A stretch of 64,000 nt of DNA. Source: JBGPTK01 sp963797765. GTDB taxonomy: Bacteria > Acidobacteriota > Terriglobia > Acidiferrales > UBA7541. Below the pieces are notes generated by a model. That model was given only the letters and a program-made list of their open reading frames with translations. It did no database searches and was not told the origin of the DNA. Below, piece by piece: positions 45,581 through 54,581 of this stretch. Positions within the stretch are counted from its first letter, which is position 1. Every line of letters starts with the position of its first letter. Location: positions 1,302,001 through 1,366,000 of the forward strand of contig CAWCQU010000002.1 of NCBI GenBank assembly GCA_963797765.1. Direction: 5' to 3'. A program made the position numbers and the translations under genes.

Positions 45581-46945
45581 CTAGAAACCTTCTTCGGGCG
45601 CTTCAAACGTATCCGGAGCGGCTTCTTCGAAGCGCGTGTGCCGGTTCAGGAACACAAAATTCACGCTTCCCGTGGGACCGTTGCGCTGTTTGGCGATAAT
45701 CAGGTCAGTCTTCGCGCGGTCTTCATCCGGCAAATCGGTTTTGTAGAAATTGGGCCGGTGAATGAACATCACCACGTCGGCATCCTGCTCGATGGCGCCC
45801 GATTCGCGCAGGTCGGAAAGCTGCGGCTTGCGGTCTTCGCGTTCCGGCGCGCGCGTCAACTGGCTGAGCACCAGCACCGGCACCTTCAATTCCTTTGCCA
45901 GCGCCTTCATGCCGCGCGAAATGCTGGAAACTTCTTCGTTGCGGTTGCCGAACCGCCCGCGCGCCGCCACCAACTGCAAATAATCCACCACCACCAGCGA
46001 CAATCCCTTGTCGCGCTTCAAGCGGCGAGCCTTTGCGCCGATTTCCATCACGGTGGAGGAAGCGCTGTCGTCGATCCACAGCGGCGCCTGGCCCAGCCGG
46101 TTCAGCGATTCCGTGATTTTGCGGAAATCGTCGTGCGTGATGCTTCCGGTGCGGAATTTGTGCGCATCCACTCGCGCTTCCGAAGAAAGAATGCGCAGCA
46201 ACAGCGATTCCTTCGACATTTCCAGGCTGAAAATCGCCACGGGCAGGCCGCTGCGCAGCGCCACATTTTCCGCGATGTTCAGCGCCAGCGCCGTTTTCCC
46301 CATCGAAGGGCGCGCGGCCAGAATAATCAATTCGGAAGGCTGCAAGCCCGCCGTTTCGTTATCGAGCCGGGAATAGTGCGTCGCCAGGCCGGTGATCCGC
46401 CGGCCCTCGTTCATGATCCGCTGCAGCCGCTCGAAACTTTCTCCCACCAATTCCTTAATGCCAATCAGCCCGGCGCGGACGCGCTCTTCGGCCAATTGAA
46501 AAATCATGGATTCGGCGCGGTCCAGAATGGCGTCGGCATCGTCATCGGCGTCGAGCGCATTTTCCTGAATGGCGTGCGAGGCATGAATCAAATTCCGCAG
46601 CACCGCTTTTTCCTTCACGATGCGCGCGTAGTGATCCACGTTGGTGATGCGCGGAACTCCGTCCACCAACTGCGCCAGGTAGGCCGCTCCGCCCGCCGCT
46701 TCCAGTTCGCCGTTGCGCCCAAGTTGCTCGCTCAGGGTCACCAGGTCGATCCCTTGTTGCAATTCGCCCAAAGCAATCATCTGGTCGAAAATCCGCCGGT
46801 GCTGGTCCAGAAAAAAATCTTCCGGCTTCAGTTTTTCGATGGCGGCATTCAAGGAATGATTGTCCAGCAGGACGGCGCCGAGCACGCTGCGTTCCGCTTC
46901 AAGATTCTGGGGAAGCTGCCGTTCGAGTGCGAGATCAGTAGCCAT
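45581..46945 (-). CDS. dnaB: replicative DNA helicase DnaB
   Basis: A 454-residue hexameric helicase. The N-terminal domain starts LPQNLEAERSVLGAVLLD; the RecA-like C-terminal domain has Walker A AARPSMGKTALALNIA (about residues 210-225), SLEMSKESLLLRIL, Walker B LVVVDYLQLV and QLTRAPEREDRKPQLSDLRESGAIEQDAD. It is intact and has the usual length. It ends the pth-rpsF-rpsR-rplI-dnaB run. Confidence 0.97.
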   Translation of the reverse strand: MATDLALERQLPQNLEAERSVLGAVLLDNHSLNAAIEKLKPEDFFLDQHRRIFDQMIALGELQQGIDLVTLSEQLGRNGELEAAGGAAYLAQLVDGVPRITNVDHYARIVKEKAVLRNLIHASHAIQENALDADDDADAILDRAESMIFQLAEERVRAGLIGIKELVGESFERLQRIMNEGRRITGLATHYSRLDNETAGLQPSELIILAARPSMGKTALALNIAENVALRSGLPVAIFSLEMSKESLLLRILSSEARVDAHKFRTGSITHDDFRKITESLNRLGQAPLWIDDSASSTVMEIGAKARRLKRDKGLSLVVVDYLQLVAARGRFGNRNEEVSSISRGMKALAKELKVPVLVLSQLTRAPEREDRKPQLSDLRESGAIEQDADVVMFIHRPNFYKTDLPDEDRAKTDLIIAKQRNGPTGSVNFVFLNRHTRFEEAAPDTFEAPEEGF

Positions 46946-47176
46946 AGGGTAGTCTAATGGTGTTCGCCTTATGTTCGCCTAGAATGTGCGCCGCCGCAAC
47001 ATTTATTCGCTCGCGCTGTGAAACCACGCGAAGTCTGAGGGGAATCGGCTGCACCTGGCGAATGGCAATGATGATGTGCGCTCGCCCGATCGGCGTCAAG
47101 AGCTGTGCCTGTGGACATTTTCGGAAAAGTGGAAAACTTTCTGAAAAGAGTTTGGATTGGTTTTCAACCACCGCCG

Positions 47177-47196
47177 CCCCAGGCGGGAGCCTGGGG
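47177..47196. repeat. palindrome CCCCAGGC-GGGA-GCCTGGGG
   Basis: Perfect 8-bp arms with a GGGA loop between rplI and dnaB. It has the same geometry as 32901-32920. It could slow or end transcription downstream of rplI, though no U-run follows. Confidence 0.7.
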
Positions 47197-47222
47197 TTCG
47201 TGATTCAAAACGAGAGCGGCGA

Positions 47223-47669
47223 TTACTCTTCCTTCAGCACCGTCAACTTCACGTTAGCCGTCACTTCACGGTGCAATTTCACCGGCACCTGGAATTCGCC
47301 GACCATTTTGATCGGATCAGCCAGTTGGATTTTGCGCTTATCCACCTCGTAGCCCTGCGCGGCGATGGCGTCGGCGACGTCAGCGGAAGTGACGGAGCCG
47401 AACAGTTGATCGTGCTCGCCGGACTTGCGCGACATGGTGAGCGAAAGTCCATTCAGCACGGACGCCAGTTTTTCCGCTGCTTCCTTTTCCGTGGCCTCGT
47501 GCTTCGCGAACACGGCGCGCATTTTTTCCAAGCGCTTCATGTTCGTGGGCGAAGCTTCCAGCGCCAGCTTGCGCGGCAGCAAAAAATTCCGCGCGTAGCC
47601 CTCCTTCACTTCGAGCACTTCGCCTCGCGTGCCCAGCTTGTCTACGTCTTGCTGCAAAATGATCTGCAT
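47223..47669 (-). CDS. rplI: 50S ribosomal protein L9
   Basis: A 148-residue protein of the large subunit. The L9 signature KLGTRGEVLEVKEGYARNFLLP is at residues 10-32, followed by the long connecting helix and the C-terminal rRNA-binding domain. ATG 47669; the frame runs on upstream without homology. It is third in the rpsF-rpsR-rplI set. Confidence 0.97.
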   Translation of the reverse strand: MQIILQQDVDKLGTRGEVLEVKEGYARNFLLPRKLALEASPTNMKRLEKMRAVFAKHEATEKEAAEKLASVLNGLSLTMSRKSGEHDQLFGSVTSADVADAIAAQGYEVDKRKIQLADPIKMVGEFQVPVKLHREVTANVKLTVLKEE

Positions 47670-47746
47670 GAAAGTGTCCTCAAATCCTTCGAGACTTTTT
47701 TCAGAATTCCAGTTCGCTCTGCCGACGCCCGCGACTGCGAATTTTC

Positions 47747-48112
47747 CTACAGTTCCGACGCGAACGGCAGCATCGCGATATTCCGCGCCCGCTTGATGGC
47801 CACGCACAGCCATCTCTGGTGCCGCGCGCAGGTGCCGGTCATGCGCCGCGGCAGAATTTTCCCGCGCTCCTGCACGAACGGCAGCAGGATGTCGGCTTTC
47901 TTGTAGTCGATGTAATCCACGCGATCCACGCAGAACCGGCAAACTTTCTTTTTCCGGACATAGCTGCGCTTCCCGCGTTTGTGCGGTCCGCCGGGACCAC
48001 CGCCGCCAGGGCCGCCTCCGGGGCCACCGCCACCCGGCCGGCCGCCGCCTCCACCACCGCCGCCGGGCCGTCCTTCCGACCTTGATCCTTGCGATCCGTG
48101 TTCTTCTGACAT
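47747..48112 (-). CDS. rpsR: 30S ribosomal protein S18 with Gly-rich N-terminal extension
   Basis: A 121-residue protein. The S18 core (VCRFCVDRVDYIDYKKADIL and GTCARHQRWLCVAIKRARNIAMLPF) fills residues 57-120. The first ~50 residues are an added tail, mostly Gly, with Arg, Pro and Ser. S18 is usually about 75 residues, so the tail is unusual but lies in frame and behind a normal ATG. It pairs with S6 in the ribosome, and S6 is encoded next to it. Confidence 0.95.
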   Translation of the reverse strand: MSEEHGSQGSRSEGRPGGGGGGGGRPGGGGPGGGPGGGGPGGPHKRGKRSYVRKKKVCRFCVDRVDYIDYKKADILLPFVQERGKILPRRMTGTCARHQRWLCVAIKRARNIAMLPFASEL

Positions 48113-48139
48113 TCGAATATTCTCCAGTTAATTTGCCGT

Positions 48140-48586
48140 TTAAGCGGTTGGAGCGGCCTGTTCTGGTCCGCCGGTTGGTGCTGCTGGCGCAGAAGGCGTC
48201 GATGGCGCCGCGGCTGTTGGCGGGGCTTTGCGCGGCCTCCGCGCGGCGCGCTTTTCGCGGCGCTTTACCAGTTTCTGCTGCCGCTTCAAGTCTTCGTCCA
48301 GGCGCACCGTCATATACTTGATCACCGGATCGGAAACCTTGAGCCGCCGCTCGAGTTCCTTGATCAATTCACCCTGCGTGGCTCGGAACGAAATGTAGAC
48401 GTAGAATCCTTCGCGCTGCTTGCGCACGCGATAGGCCATCTTCCGCGTGCCCCACTTTTCGCTCTTCTCGAATTTTGCGCCGTGCGTCGAGGCCAACTGT
48501 TCCAGCAACCCCAGCAATTTGTCAATTTCCGGCTCCGGCGTGTCCGGCCTGCAGATAAAAATTAAGTCGTATAGACGCTCTTCCAT
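48140..48586 (-). CDS. rpsF: 30S ribosomal protein S6
   Basis: A 148-residue protein. The S6 fold (YDLIFICRPDTPEPEIDKLL, KWGTRKMAYRVRKQREGFYVYI, DPVIKYMTVRLDED) covers residues 1-105. The remaining ~40 residues form a basic helix and an Ala/Pro-rich tail, longer than in most bacteria. ATG 48586 follows AGGACAC. It begins the rpsF-rpsR-rplI cluster. Confidence 0.96.
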   Translation of the reverse strand: MEERLYDLIFICRPDTPEPEIDKLLGLLEQLASTHGAKFEKSEKWGTRKMAYRVRKQREGFYVYISFRATQGELIKELERRLKVSDPVIKYMTVRLDEDLKRQQKLVKRREKRAARRPRKAPPTAAAPSTPSAPAAPTGGPEQAAPTA

Positions 48587-48655
48587 GTGTCCTCGATTAC
48601 TTCTGTTAACTTCCCGCTACAAAATTCTTGCTAACAAAACTGAATATTTACCGTT

Positions 48656-49246
48656 CTAAACCTGGCCCTCTTCCGCGGACGGTGCGCGCCGGTTGTATCG
48701 CGTCATGGCCCGGCTCACACCCTCGCTCAGAATCATTTCGATGGCATCCGCGGCTTCCGCCACCATCTCCCCCGCGGATTCGCGCAGGCCCTTGCCCATC
48801 GGCGCCAGAACGTATGCAGCCAGATTGGGCACCGGATACTCGGGCTTGATTCCCAGCCGCACGCGCAGGAATTCGTCGCTGGCTAGCGCGCCAACCACGG
48901 ACTTCATTCCATTATGGGTCCCGGCACTGCCGCGTTCCTTGATCCGGATCATGCCCCAGGGCAGATCCACTTCGTCGTGAGCCACGAGCACTTCCGCGGG
49001 ATCGCATGCATACCGTTCAAGCAGATCGCGCACCGCCCGGCCGCTCGCGTTCATGTACGTCTGCGGCTTGGCCAACGCCACATCGTGGCCCGCGATCTGA
49101 CCCAGGCCCACGTACGATTGCGATTCCGGCCGCGTCACTCGAATCCCATGCCGCCCGGCAAGCACGTCGATCACCCCGAAGCCCAGGTTGTGCGGCGACC
49201 AGATATATTCCGGGCCGGGATTGCCCAAGCCAACAATCAATCGCAT
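48656..49246 (-). CDS. pth: peptidyl-tRNA hydrolase
   Basis: A 196-residue enzyme that frees tRNAs from dropped-off peptidyl-tRNA. Markers: IVGLGNPGPEYIWSPHNLGF with catalytic His (near residue 20), KPQTYMNASGRAV, VAHDEVDLPWG and GTHNGMKSVVGAL. ATG 49246 begins MRLIVGLGN. It precedes the S6 gene on the strand. Confidence 0.96.
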   Translation of the reverse strand: MRLIVGLGNPGPEYIWSPHNLGFGVIDVLAGRHGIRVTRPESQSYVGLGQIAGHDVALAKPQTYMNASGRAVRDLLERYACDPAEVLVAHDEVDLPWGMIRIKERGSAGTHNGMKSVVGALASDEFLRVRLGIKPEYPVPNLAAYVLAPMGKGLRESAGEMVAEAADAIEMILSEGVSRAMTRYNRRAPSAEEGQV

Positions 49247-49289
49247 CTTCTTGCTTTTTCGCCGCAACTTTCAGGTGCCGCCCCGGGGA

Positions 49290-49309
49290 CGCCAATCTTC
49301 CGATTGGCG
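49290..49309. repeat. palindrome CGCCAATC-TTCC-GATTGGCG
   Basis: Between rplY and pth. Its arms are the same as at 32901-32920 and only the loop differs. Confidence 0.75.
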
Positions 49310-49358
49310 CCCGGCCAAACACCGTTCAGGAAAATGGCGCTCCCGGAAAATCCAGCCG

Positions 49359-50081
49359 CTACTTTTCCTTGCCCTTCGAGGGTTTCTCGGCCTTTTCCGG
49401 CTTCGCGGCTTCAGCCCCTTCTTCGCCCTCTTCTTCCTTCTTGCCCTTCTTGATGACCTCAGGTTCCGCTGGAGCGGCTTCCACGGCTACAGCTTCACCT
49501 GGCGCCGGCTCCTCTTCCTTCTTCAGCGTAACCACGTGCGCCAGCACGCGCTGCGGATCGGTGACCAGCTTTACTTTTTCCGGGTCGAGCGGCAAATCTC
49601 CCGCTCGCAATTGGTGATGAATCAGCAGGCCGCTCACGTCCACCTTGAACTCTTCCGGAATATCCGCGGGCAAGCATTCCACTTCCACTTCGCGCGTCAC
49701 CATTTCGAAGACGCCGCCTTGCAGCTTCACGCCTTCCGGCTCGCCAAACGTGTGCACCGGCACTCGCACCTTCATGCGCACGTCCATCGCGATTCGCAGC
49801 ATGTCCACGTGCAGCAAGTTCCCCGTCACCGGATCGACTTGCCAATCTTTCATCATGGCCTTTTCGTCTTTATGGCCGGTCACGTGAATCGTGAAAATTG
49901 TATTGTGCCCGGTTTCGGAGCGCAGAATTTGCCCTACCTGTTTGGCATTGATGGCCACGGAAAGCGGCTCGTCTTTACCACCGTACAGTACCGCCGGAAC
50001 CGAGCCGGTGCGGCGAATGCGCCGGGCCGCGCCCTTTCCGCGGTCTTCGCGGAGCGTACCTTCCACTGTGAAAGTTTCCAT
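49359..50081 (-). CDS. rplY: 50S ribosomal protein L25, CTC form
   Basis: A 240-residue protein. The L25 domain (residues 1-95: LREDRGKGAARRIRRTGSVPAVLYG) is followed by the TL5/CTC beta domain and a 55-residue Lys/Glu/Ala-rich C-terminal tail. It binds 5S rRNA. Common order prs-rplY-pth is kept. Confidence 0.96.
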   Translation of the reverse strand: METFTVEGTLREDRGKGAARRIRRTGSVPAVLYGGKDEPLSVAINAKQVGQILRSETGHNTIFTIHVTGHKDEKAMMKDWQVDPVTGNLLHVDMLRIAMDVRMKVRVPVHTFGEPEGVKLQGGVFEMVTREVEVECLPADIPEEFKVDVSGLLIHHQLRAGDLPLDPEKVKLVTDPQRVLAHVVTLKKEEEPAPGEAVAVEAAPAEPEVIKKGKKEEEGEEGAEAAKPEKAEKPSKGKEK

Positions 50082-50099
50082 ACGTCCTTCCTTAAGCTC

Positions 50100-51042
50100 C
50101 TAATTAAAAAGTTCGCTGATCGACGTTTCCTCGTGAATCGAACGAATCCCGCGCGCCAGCAATTCGGCCACGCTGAGCACTCGAATCTTGTCCAGCTTCT
50201 TCGCGTTCTCGGAAAGCGGCACCGAATCCGTCACAATCACTTCCGCCAGCGGCGAATCGGATATCCTTTTCACGGCCGGCCCGGAGAGCACCGCATGCGT
50301 GCATCCCGCGTAAACTTTCGTGGCGCCTTCCTCGAGCAGCGCCTCGACTGTCTTCACCAGTGTTCCCGCGGTATCAATCAAATCGTCGATAATCAGCGCG
50401 GGCCGTCCCTTCACGTCGCCGATCAGGTGCATCACTTCGCTTACGTTTACGTCGATTCGCCGCTTGTCCACGATCGCTAGCGGCGCATCCATTCTTTTCG
50501 CGAAATATCTCGCGCGCTCCACGCCGCCCGCGTCGGGTGAAACCACCGTCAGAGGCCCCAGGTTTTTCCGCTTGAAATATTCCACCAGCACCGGCGCGGC
50601 AAACAAGGTGATCCACCGGCACATTGAAATATCCCTGAATCTGCGGCGCGTGCAAATCCAGCGTCAATGCCCGGCTCGCGCCCGCGGTCTCCAGCAAGTC
50701 CGCCACCAACTTCGCCGAGATCGGCACGCGCGGCCGGTCCTTGCGGTCCTGCCTGGCATACGCGTAGTACGGAATCACGGCCGTGATGCGCCACGCCGAG
50801 GCGCGCTTGAACGCATCGATCATCAGCAGCAATTCCATCAGGTGGAAATCCACCGGATGCGAACATGGCTGCACCACAAACACGTCCGCGCCGCGCACGT
50901 TTTCCTGAATCTGGTACCGTTGTTCCCCGTCGCTGAACTGGCCGCGTTCCGCGCGCCCGCGCGTCATGCCCAGGAACGCGCAGATTGCATCCGTCAGGTG
51001 CGGGTTCGCGCTGCCGCTGAAAATTTTGAATTTCTCGTCCAT
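50100..51042 (-). CDS. prs: ribose-phosphate pyrophosphokinase (one frameshift)
   Basis: About 313 residues after removing one extra base near 50610. The first part has FKIFSGSANPHLTDAI, VFVVQPCSHPVDFHLMELLLMIDA and PYYAYARQDRKDRPR; the second has DAGGVERARYFAKRMDAPLAIVDKRR and the PRPP loop IIDDLIDTAGTLV. The enzyme makes PRPP from ribose 5-phosphate and ATP and is essential in most bacteria, so the break is most likely a sequence error. ATG 51042 begins MDEKFKIFSG. Confidence 0.93.
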
Positions 51043-51058
51043 CAATGCGGAATCCCCC

Positions 51059-51952
51059 TTAAGCACCCGCACGCCAACGCAGATGCCGGCGGTAGTCTTC
51101 CCTCGTGAGGGTTTCGACGACGAAAACCTGGTCTTTCGGGAACCCTTGGGCGGCTCGGCGCGCCATCGTTGGGTTTCGGCATATTCCGAACACCGCCGAA
51201 CCGCTACCCGCCAACGCGGCTTCCGCAGCTCCTTGCTGAAGCAAAGCCCGCTTGATCTTTCCCAAGCGAGGGTGCCGCCGGAAGACAGGCGCCTCAAAAT
51301 CGTTCGAGAGGCCAGCCCCCTGTGGGCTCCAACATAGAGCGCAGAAACTCCAAAGTTTAGGTGCCGCGGCGCGCTTTGTCAATCGTAAAGTCGCCCAGCG
51401 GTAGGCGTCCCGCGTGCTCACTCCAATATCCGCGGGCGAAACTACCACCACCGGCCGGCCGGCTCGTCCGGTAACGGGTAAATCTCGTCGCCGCGGTTCA
51501 CCGCCAGCGCCCGCCCGCCAAACAGAAAAAACGGCACATCGGCGCCAATTCCAGCGGCGATTTCGATCAGCCGCGCCAGCGGCACTTTTTTGCGCGTCAG
51601 CCGCAACAGGCCGATCATGGCCGCTGCGGCGTCGCTCGATCCTCCTCCCAATCCCCGCGCCACCGGAATCCGCTTGGCCAAACGCGCGCTGCACTCCGCC
51701 GCGCATTCCGATCTCGCTGCCCACCGCTTCCAGCGCGCGCCACACCAGGTTTTCGCGTCCCGTGGGCAATGCGGCATCATCCGTTTCGACGCGGATGCCA
51801 GGGCGCGAAACTAGAGACAATTCGAGCGTATCGTGCAGGGAGATCGTCTGGAAGATCGTGCGCAGCTCGTGATAACCGTCGGGCCGCTTCCCGAGGATGT
51901 GCAGACGAAGATTAATTTTTGCAAACGCCGGCAGGCTCACCGCTCGCGTCAT
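51059..51952 (-). CDS. ispE: 4-diphosphocytidyl-2-C-methyl-D-erythritol kinase (two frameshifts)
   Basis: About 297 residues when the three segments are joined. The first has SLPAFAKINLRLHILGKRPDGYHEL. The second, in another frame between about 51700 and 51455, carries the ATP loop PVARGLGGGSSDAAAAM. The third has VVVSPADIGVSTRDAY and AALAGSGSAVFGI. The enzyme phosphorylates CDP-methylerythritol in the MEP pathway. The first break is an extra base, the second a missing base in a CCGGCCGGCCGG stretch. It is an essential pathway step, so errors are likely. It ends 16 bp before prs. Confidence 0.9.
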   Translation of the reverse strand: MTRAVSLPAFAKINLRLHILGKRPDGYHELRTIFQTISLHDTLELSLVSRPGIRVETDDAALPTGRENLVWRALEAVGSEIGMRGGVQRAFGQADSGGAGIGRRIERRRSGHDRPVAADAQKSAAGAADRNRRWNWRRCAVFSVWRAGAGGEPRRRDLPVTGRAGRPVVVVSPADIGVSTRDAYRWATLRLTKRAAAPKLWSFCALCWSPQGAGLSNDFEAPVFRRHPRLGKIKRALLQQGAAEAALAGSGSAVFGICRNPTMARRAAQGFPKDQVFVVETLTREDYRRHLRWRAGA

Positions 51953-51964
51953 GGGACAGCGAGT

Positions 51965-54133
51965 TTACTGCGGTTTGCTCTCGCCCGTCCCGGACTTTTG
52001 TGCCAGCCGCTGCTTCACCGATTTCAATTTCTTGTCCAGGTCGTTCACCCGGTCGGCTTCGAAATCCGCCGGCGGCGCCTTCTGCCATTCCACCAGCGAC
52101 TTTTCCCATAGCGCGGCGGCGCGCTCCGGACGTCCCATTTTGTAATACACATCGCCCAGGTGTTCCATGATGGTGGGGTCGTGACCGGTGCGCTCCACCG
52201 CTTTACGCAAATATTCCTCGGCTTCGGCAAGCTTATTCTGCTTGTAATAGGCCCAGCCCAGGCTATCCAGATACGCGCCATTCGTCGATTCTTCCGCCAC
52301 GGCCCGCTTGATCATCGCCGTGGCTTCCTCCAGCCGGATTCCTCTGTCGGCCAGCATGTAGCCGTAATAATTCAGCACCGACGCGTTCCGCGGATTCACC
52401 TGCAGCACTTTGCGGAACTCTTCCTCCGCCTGATCGAATTTTTTCTGGCGTTCGTAAATCGCGCCAAGCATGAACCACGCGGTTTCCTTATCGGCTTGCT
52501 TATCGGACATCTGCTCCGCCGTCATCGCGGCTTTTTCCGCTTCGGGATAACGCCGCCCGCGCTCCTCCACCTGTGCCAAATTTAAATAAGTTTCCCGGTC
52601 CGAATTATTTCCGCGCAGCAATCCCCGAAGCACTTTCGCGCCCTCTTCGGTCTGCCCTTTTTCTCCCAGCAGCATCGCGTAAGTGACCACCAGGTCTTGA
52701 TCCTTGGGATCGGCTGCCATGGCCTTTTGTGTCTCGGCGATCGCACGATCCACGTCGTGGCTCGCTCGATACGTATCGATCAGCAGCATGCGACCGCGCT
52801 TCTGATCGTCCGGCCCCATTTTCAGCAGCTCTTCGAATGTCTTGATCGCCGCGGGATAATTTTCCTGGTCGCGATAGACGCGTCCGAGCTGCTCGTAAAG
52901 AATTCCCAGCGTATTCGGCCCGCTGGCGGTTTCTGGCTGCGCCGCCTTTACTCCGGCGATCGCATCCGTCAGCACGTGAATCGCGTCGTCATAGCGCCCT
53001 TGCGATTCGTAGAGCACCGCTTCGTTGTAAAGCACTTCCAAATTCCCCGGCGAGCGCTGCTTGGCGGCGAGCAACGCATTTTCCGCCAGGTCCAGCTTGT
53101 CCATGCGGCGGTAAATCTGCGCCATGCGCAGGTAATTTTCCGGAATATCCGGCTCGATCGTGGTCAGCTTCTTGTACTGCTCCAGCGCCTCCGAATATTT
53201 CGCTTCCGACATCAAGGTTTGCGCCAGCCCACGCCGGTGGCTTGGCTCATCCGGTTCGGCTTCCACCGCTTGCCGGTAAGCCTGCTCCGCCTTTGCGTAG
53301 TCCTTGGTTTGTGAATAAGCATCGGCCAATAAATCCGATAATCCAGGATCGCTGGAATTGGCCGCCGATTGTTCCAGCAATGTAATGGCGTCGGTGGCCC
53401 GGCCTTCGTCGAGAAGCAATTGGCTTAGCTGTTCCAGCGCCGGCGGACTGCCGGAATCCCGCTTCAGTATGCCGCGCAAAACTTCCTCGGCTTTGCTGTG
53501 CTCATTCTCGAATCGATAGAGGCGCGCTAGCCACAGCGCGGATTCCGTATCGTTCGGGTCGATGCGCAGCACCGCCTGAAGCTGTTCCACCGCCCTTCGG
53601 ATGGTTTCCTTTTGATTTGCCGAGGGATCCTGATCGCCCAGCGTGCGCACATAAATACGCGCCAGCAGCCGGTGCGCGGCCAGATTATCGGGATCGGCTT
53701 TCAGCGCGTTCTCCGCTTCCAGCACGGCATCGCGGATGCGCTGCGATTTTGCATACGTTTCCGCCAGCCGCTCGATAATGGCAGGCGAACCGGGATCGAG
53801 CGCCAGCGCCTTCTTGTAATAATCAATCGCGTCGTTGGCGAATTCGGATTTCCCGCTCAGTTCGTACTGCTCCTCGCTCAAGTGGCCCATCGTGAAGTTG
53901 TAATAGGCTTCCGCGCGCTTGGCTTCATCCGGCTGCGTGAATGTGGGCGCCCCATCGTCAGGTGTAGGCGCTGCAGCGGCGGCAGGCGCCTGGGCAGGTT
54001 GCGGCGCGGCTTGCTCCTGCTTGGGAGGGTTTTGTGGCGGCGGTTGCTGGTGCGCGGCTATGCCCGGCGCGGCCAGAGCAAGCCCTAAACCAAGCCCAAG
54101 CGGATAGATAGCCAAAGAAAGAGCAATTTTCAT
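51965..54133 (-). CDS. exported TPR-repeat protein
   Basis: A 722-residue protein with a signal peptide (IALSLAIYPLGLGLGLALAAPG), a Gln/Pro/Ala-rich linker (to about residue 75), and then about a dozen tetratricopeptide repeats filling the rest (for example AIDYYKKALALDPGSPAIIERLAETYAK, AYYKQNKLAEAEEYLRKAVE). It is probably a periplasmic or outer-membrane scaffold for protein assembly. ATG 54133 is chosen over longer frames because of the signal peptide. It lies 12 bp upstream of ispE on the same strand. Confidence 0.85.
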   Translation of the reverse strand: MKIALSLAIYPLGLGLGLALAAPGIAAHQQPPPQNPPKQEQAAPQPAQAPAAAAAPTPDDGAPTFTQPDEAKRAEAYYNFTMGHLSEEQYELSGKSEFANDAIDYYKKALALDPGSPAIIERLAETYAKSQRIRDAVLEAENALKADPDNLAAHRLLARIYVRTLGDQDPSANQKETIRRAVEQLQAVLRIDPNDTESALWLARLYRFENEHSKAEEVLRGILKRDSGSPPALEQLSQLLLDEGRATDAITLLEQSAANSSDPGLSDLLADAYSQTKDYAKAEQAYRQAVEAEPDEPSHRRGLAQTLMSEAKYSEALEQYKKLTTIEPDIPENYLRMAQIYRRMDKLDLAENALLAAKQRSPGNLEVLYNEAVLYESQGRYDDAIHVLTDAIAGVKAAQPETASGPNTLGILYEQLGRVYRDQENYPAAIKTFEELLKMGPDDQKRGRMLLIDTYRASHDVDRAIAETQKAMAADPKDQDLVVTYAMLLGEKGQTEEGAKVLRGLLRGNNSDRETYLNLAQVEERGRRYPEAEKAAMTAEQMSDKQADKETAWFMLGAIYERQKKFDQAEEEFRKVLQVNPRNASVLNYYGYMLADRGIRLEEATAMIKRAVAEESTNGAYLDSLGWAYYKQNKLAEAEEYLRKAVERTGHDPTIMEHLGDVYYKMGRPERAAALWEKSLVEWQKAPPADFEADRVNDLDKKLKSVKQRLAQKSGTGESKPQ

Positions 54134-54581
54134 GGGTTCACCTGATTTTCCAATTATGAGCCACAGGCAAAGGCGCGTCAAAAGTTTCGCCAGAGCATGA
54201 TTCCATCTTGTATCGGTGTCCTTATCCCCGTTTGGCACTTGGAGTTATGACCGGAACTGGGACGGGGTTTCGGCCCTCCAGATTCGATTTGTGGGAAGTT
54301 CCTCCGCCACCGGGTTGGAAGTAATTGGACGAATCCCGGGCGGGATCGGCGTCATTAGCCTGTAGAATTTCGCCCCTGTATAAGACGAGTCTCGTAGCCA
54401 CCGGGTTGCAGCCGATTCTGTATCAGATTTCGCCGGCCCCGTCGACGTCGCTGGCTGCTTACGTTCGCGTCGAGTAATTCCGAGCCCGTGTAGCGCCGGC
54501 TTTCCTTGTCCCGACGGTTTTCGTCGGGAAAGCCGGCATCCGGTTTTCCTCTCATACCAGCCGGCAAGGTTCCCCCGTCCT
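54134..54581. other. intergenic region with one palindromic repeat
   Basis: About 450 bp between the TPR gene and purH. It holds the family B repeat (54488-54538) and otherwise short open frames only. No tRNA-like fold was seen. Confidence 0.5.
54488..54538. repeat. family B palindrome, copy 2 (nested hairpin)
   Basis: GTGTAGCGCCGGCTTT, an inner hairpin CCCGACG-GTTTT-CGTCGGG, and AAAGCCGGC closing the outer stem. It begins with the same GTGTAGCGCC as the other copies. Confidence 0.7.

Noticed and set aside
54134..54581. tRNA or other RNA gene between the TPR gene and purH
   Set aside because: No acceptor/T-arm pairing or GTTCRA box was found; the only structure is the family B hairpin.
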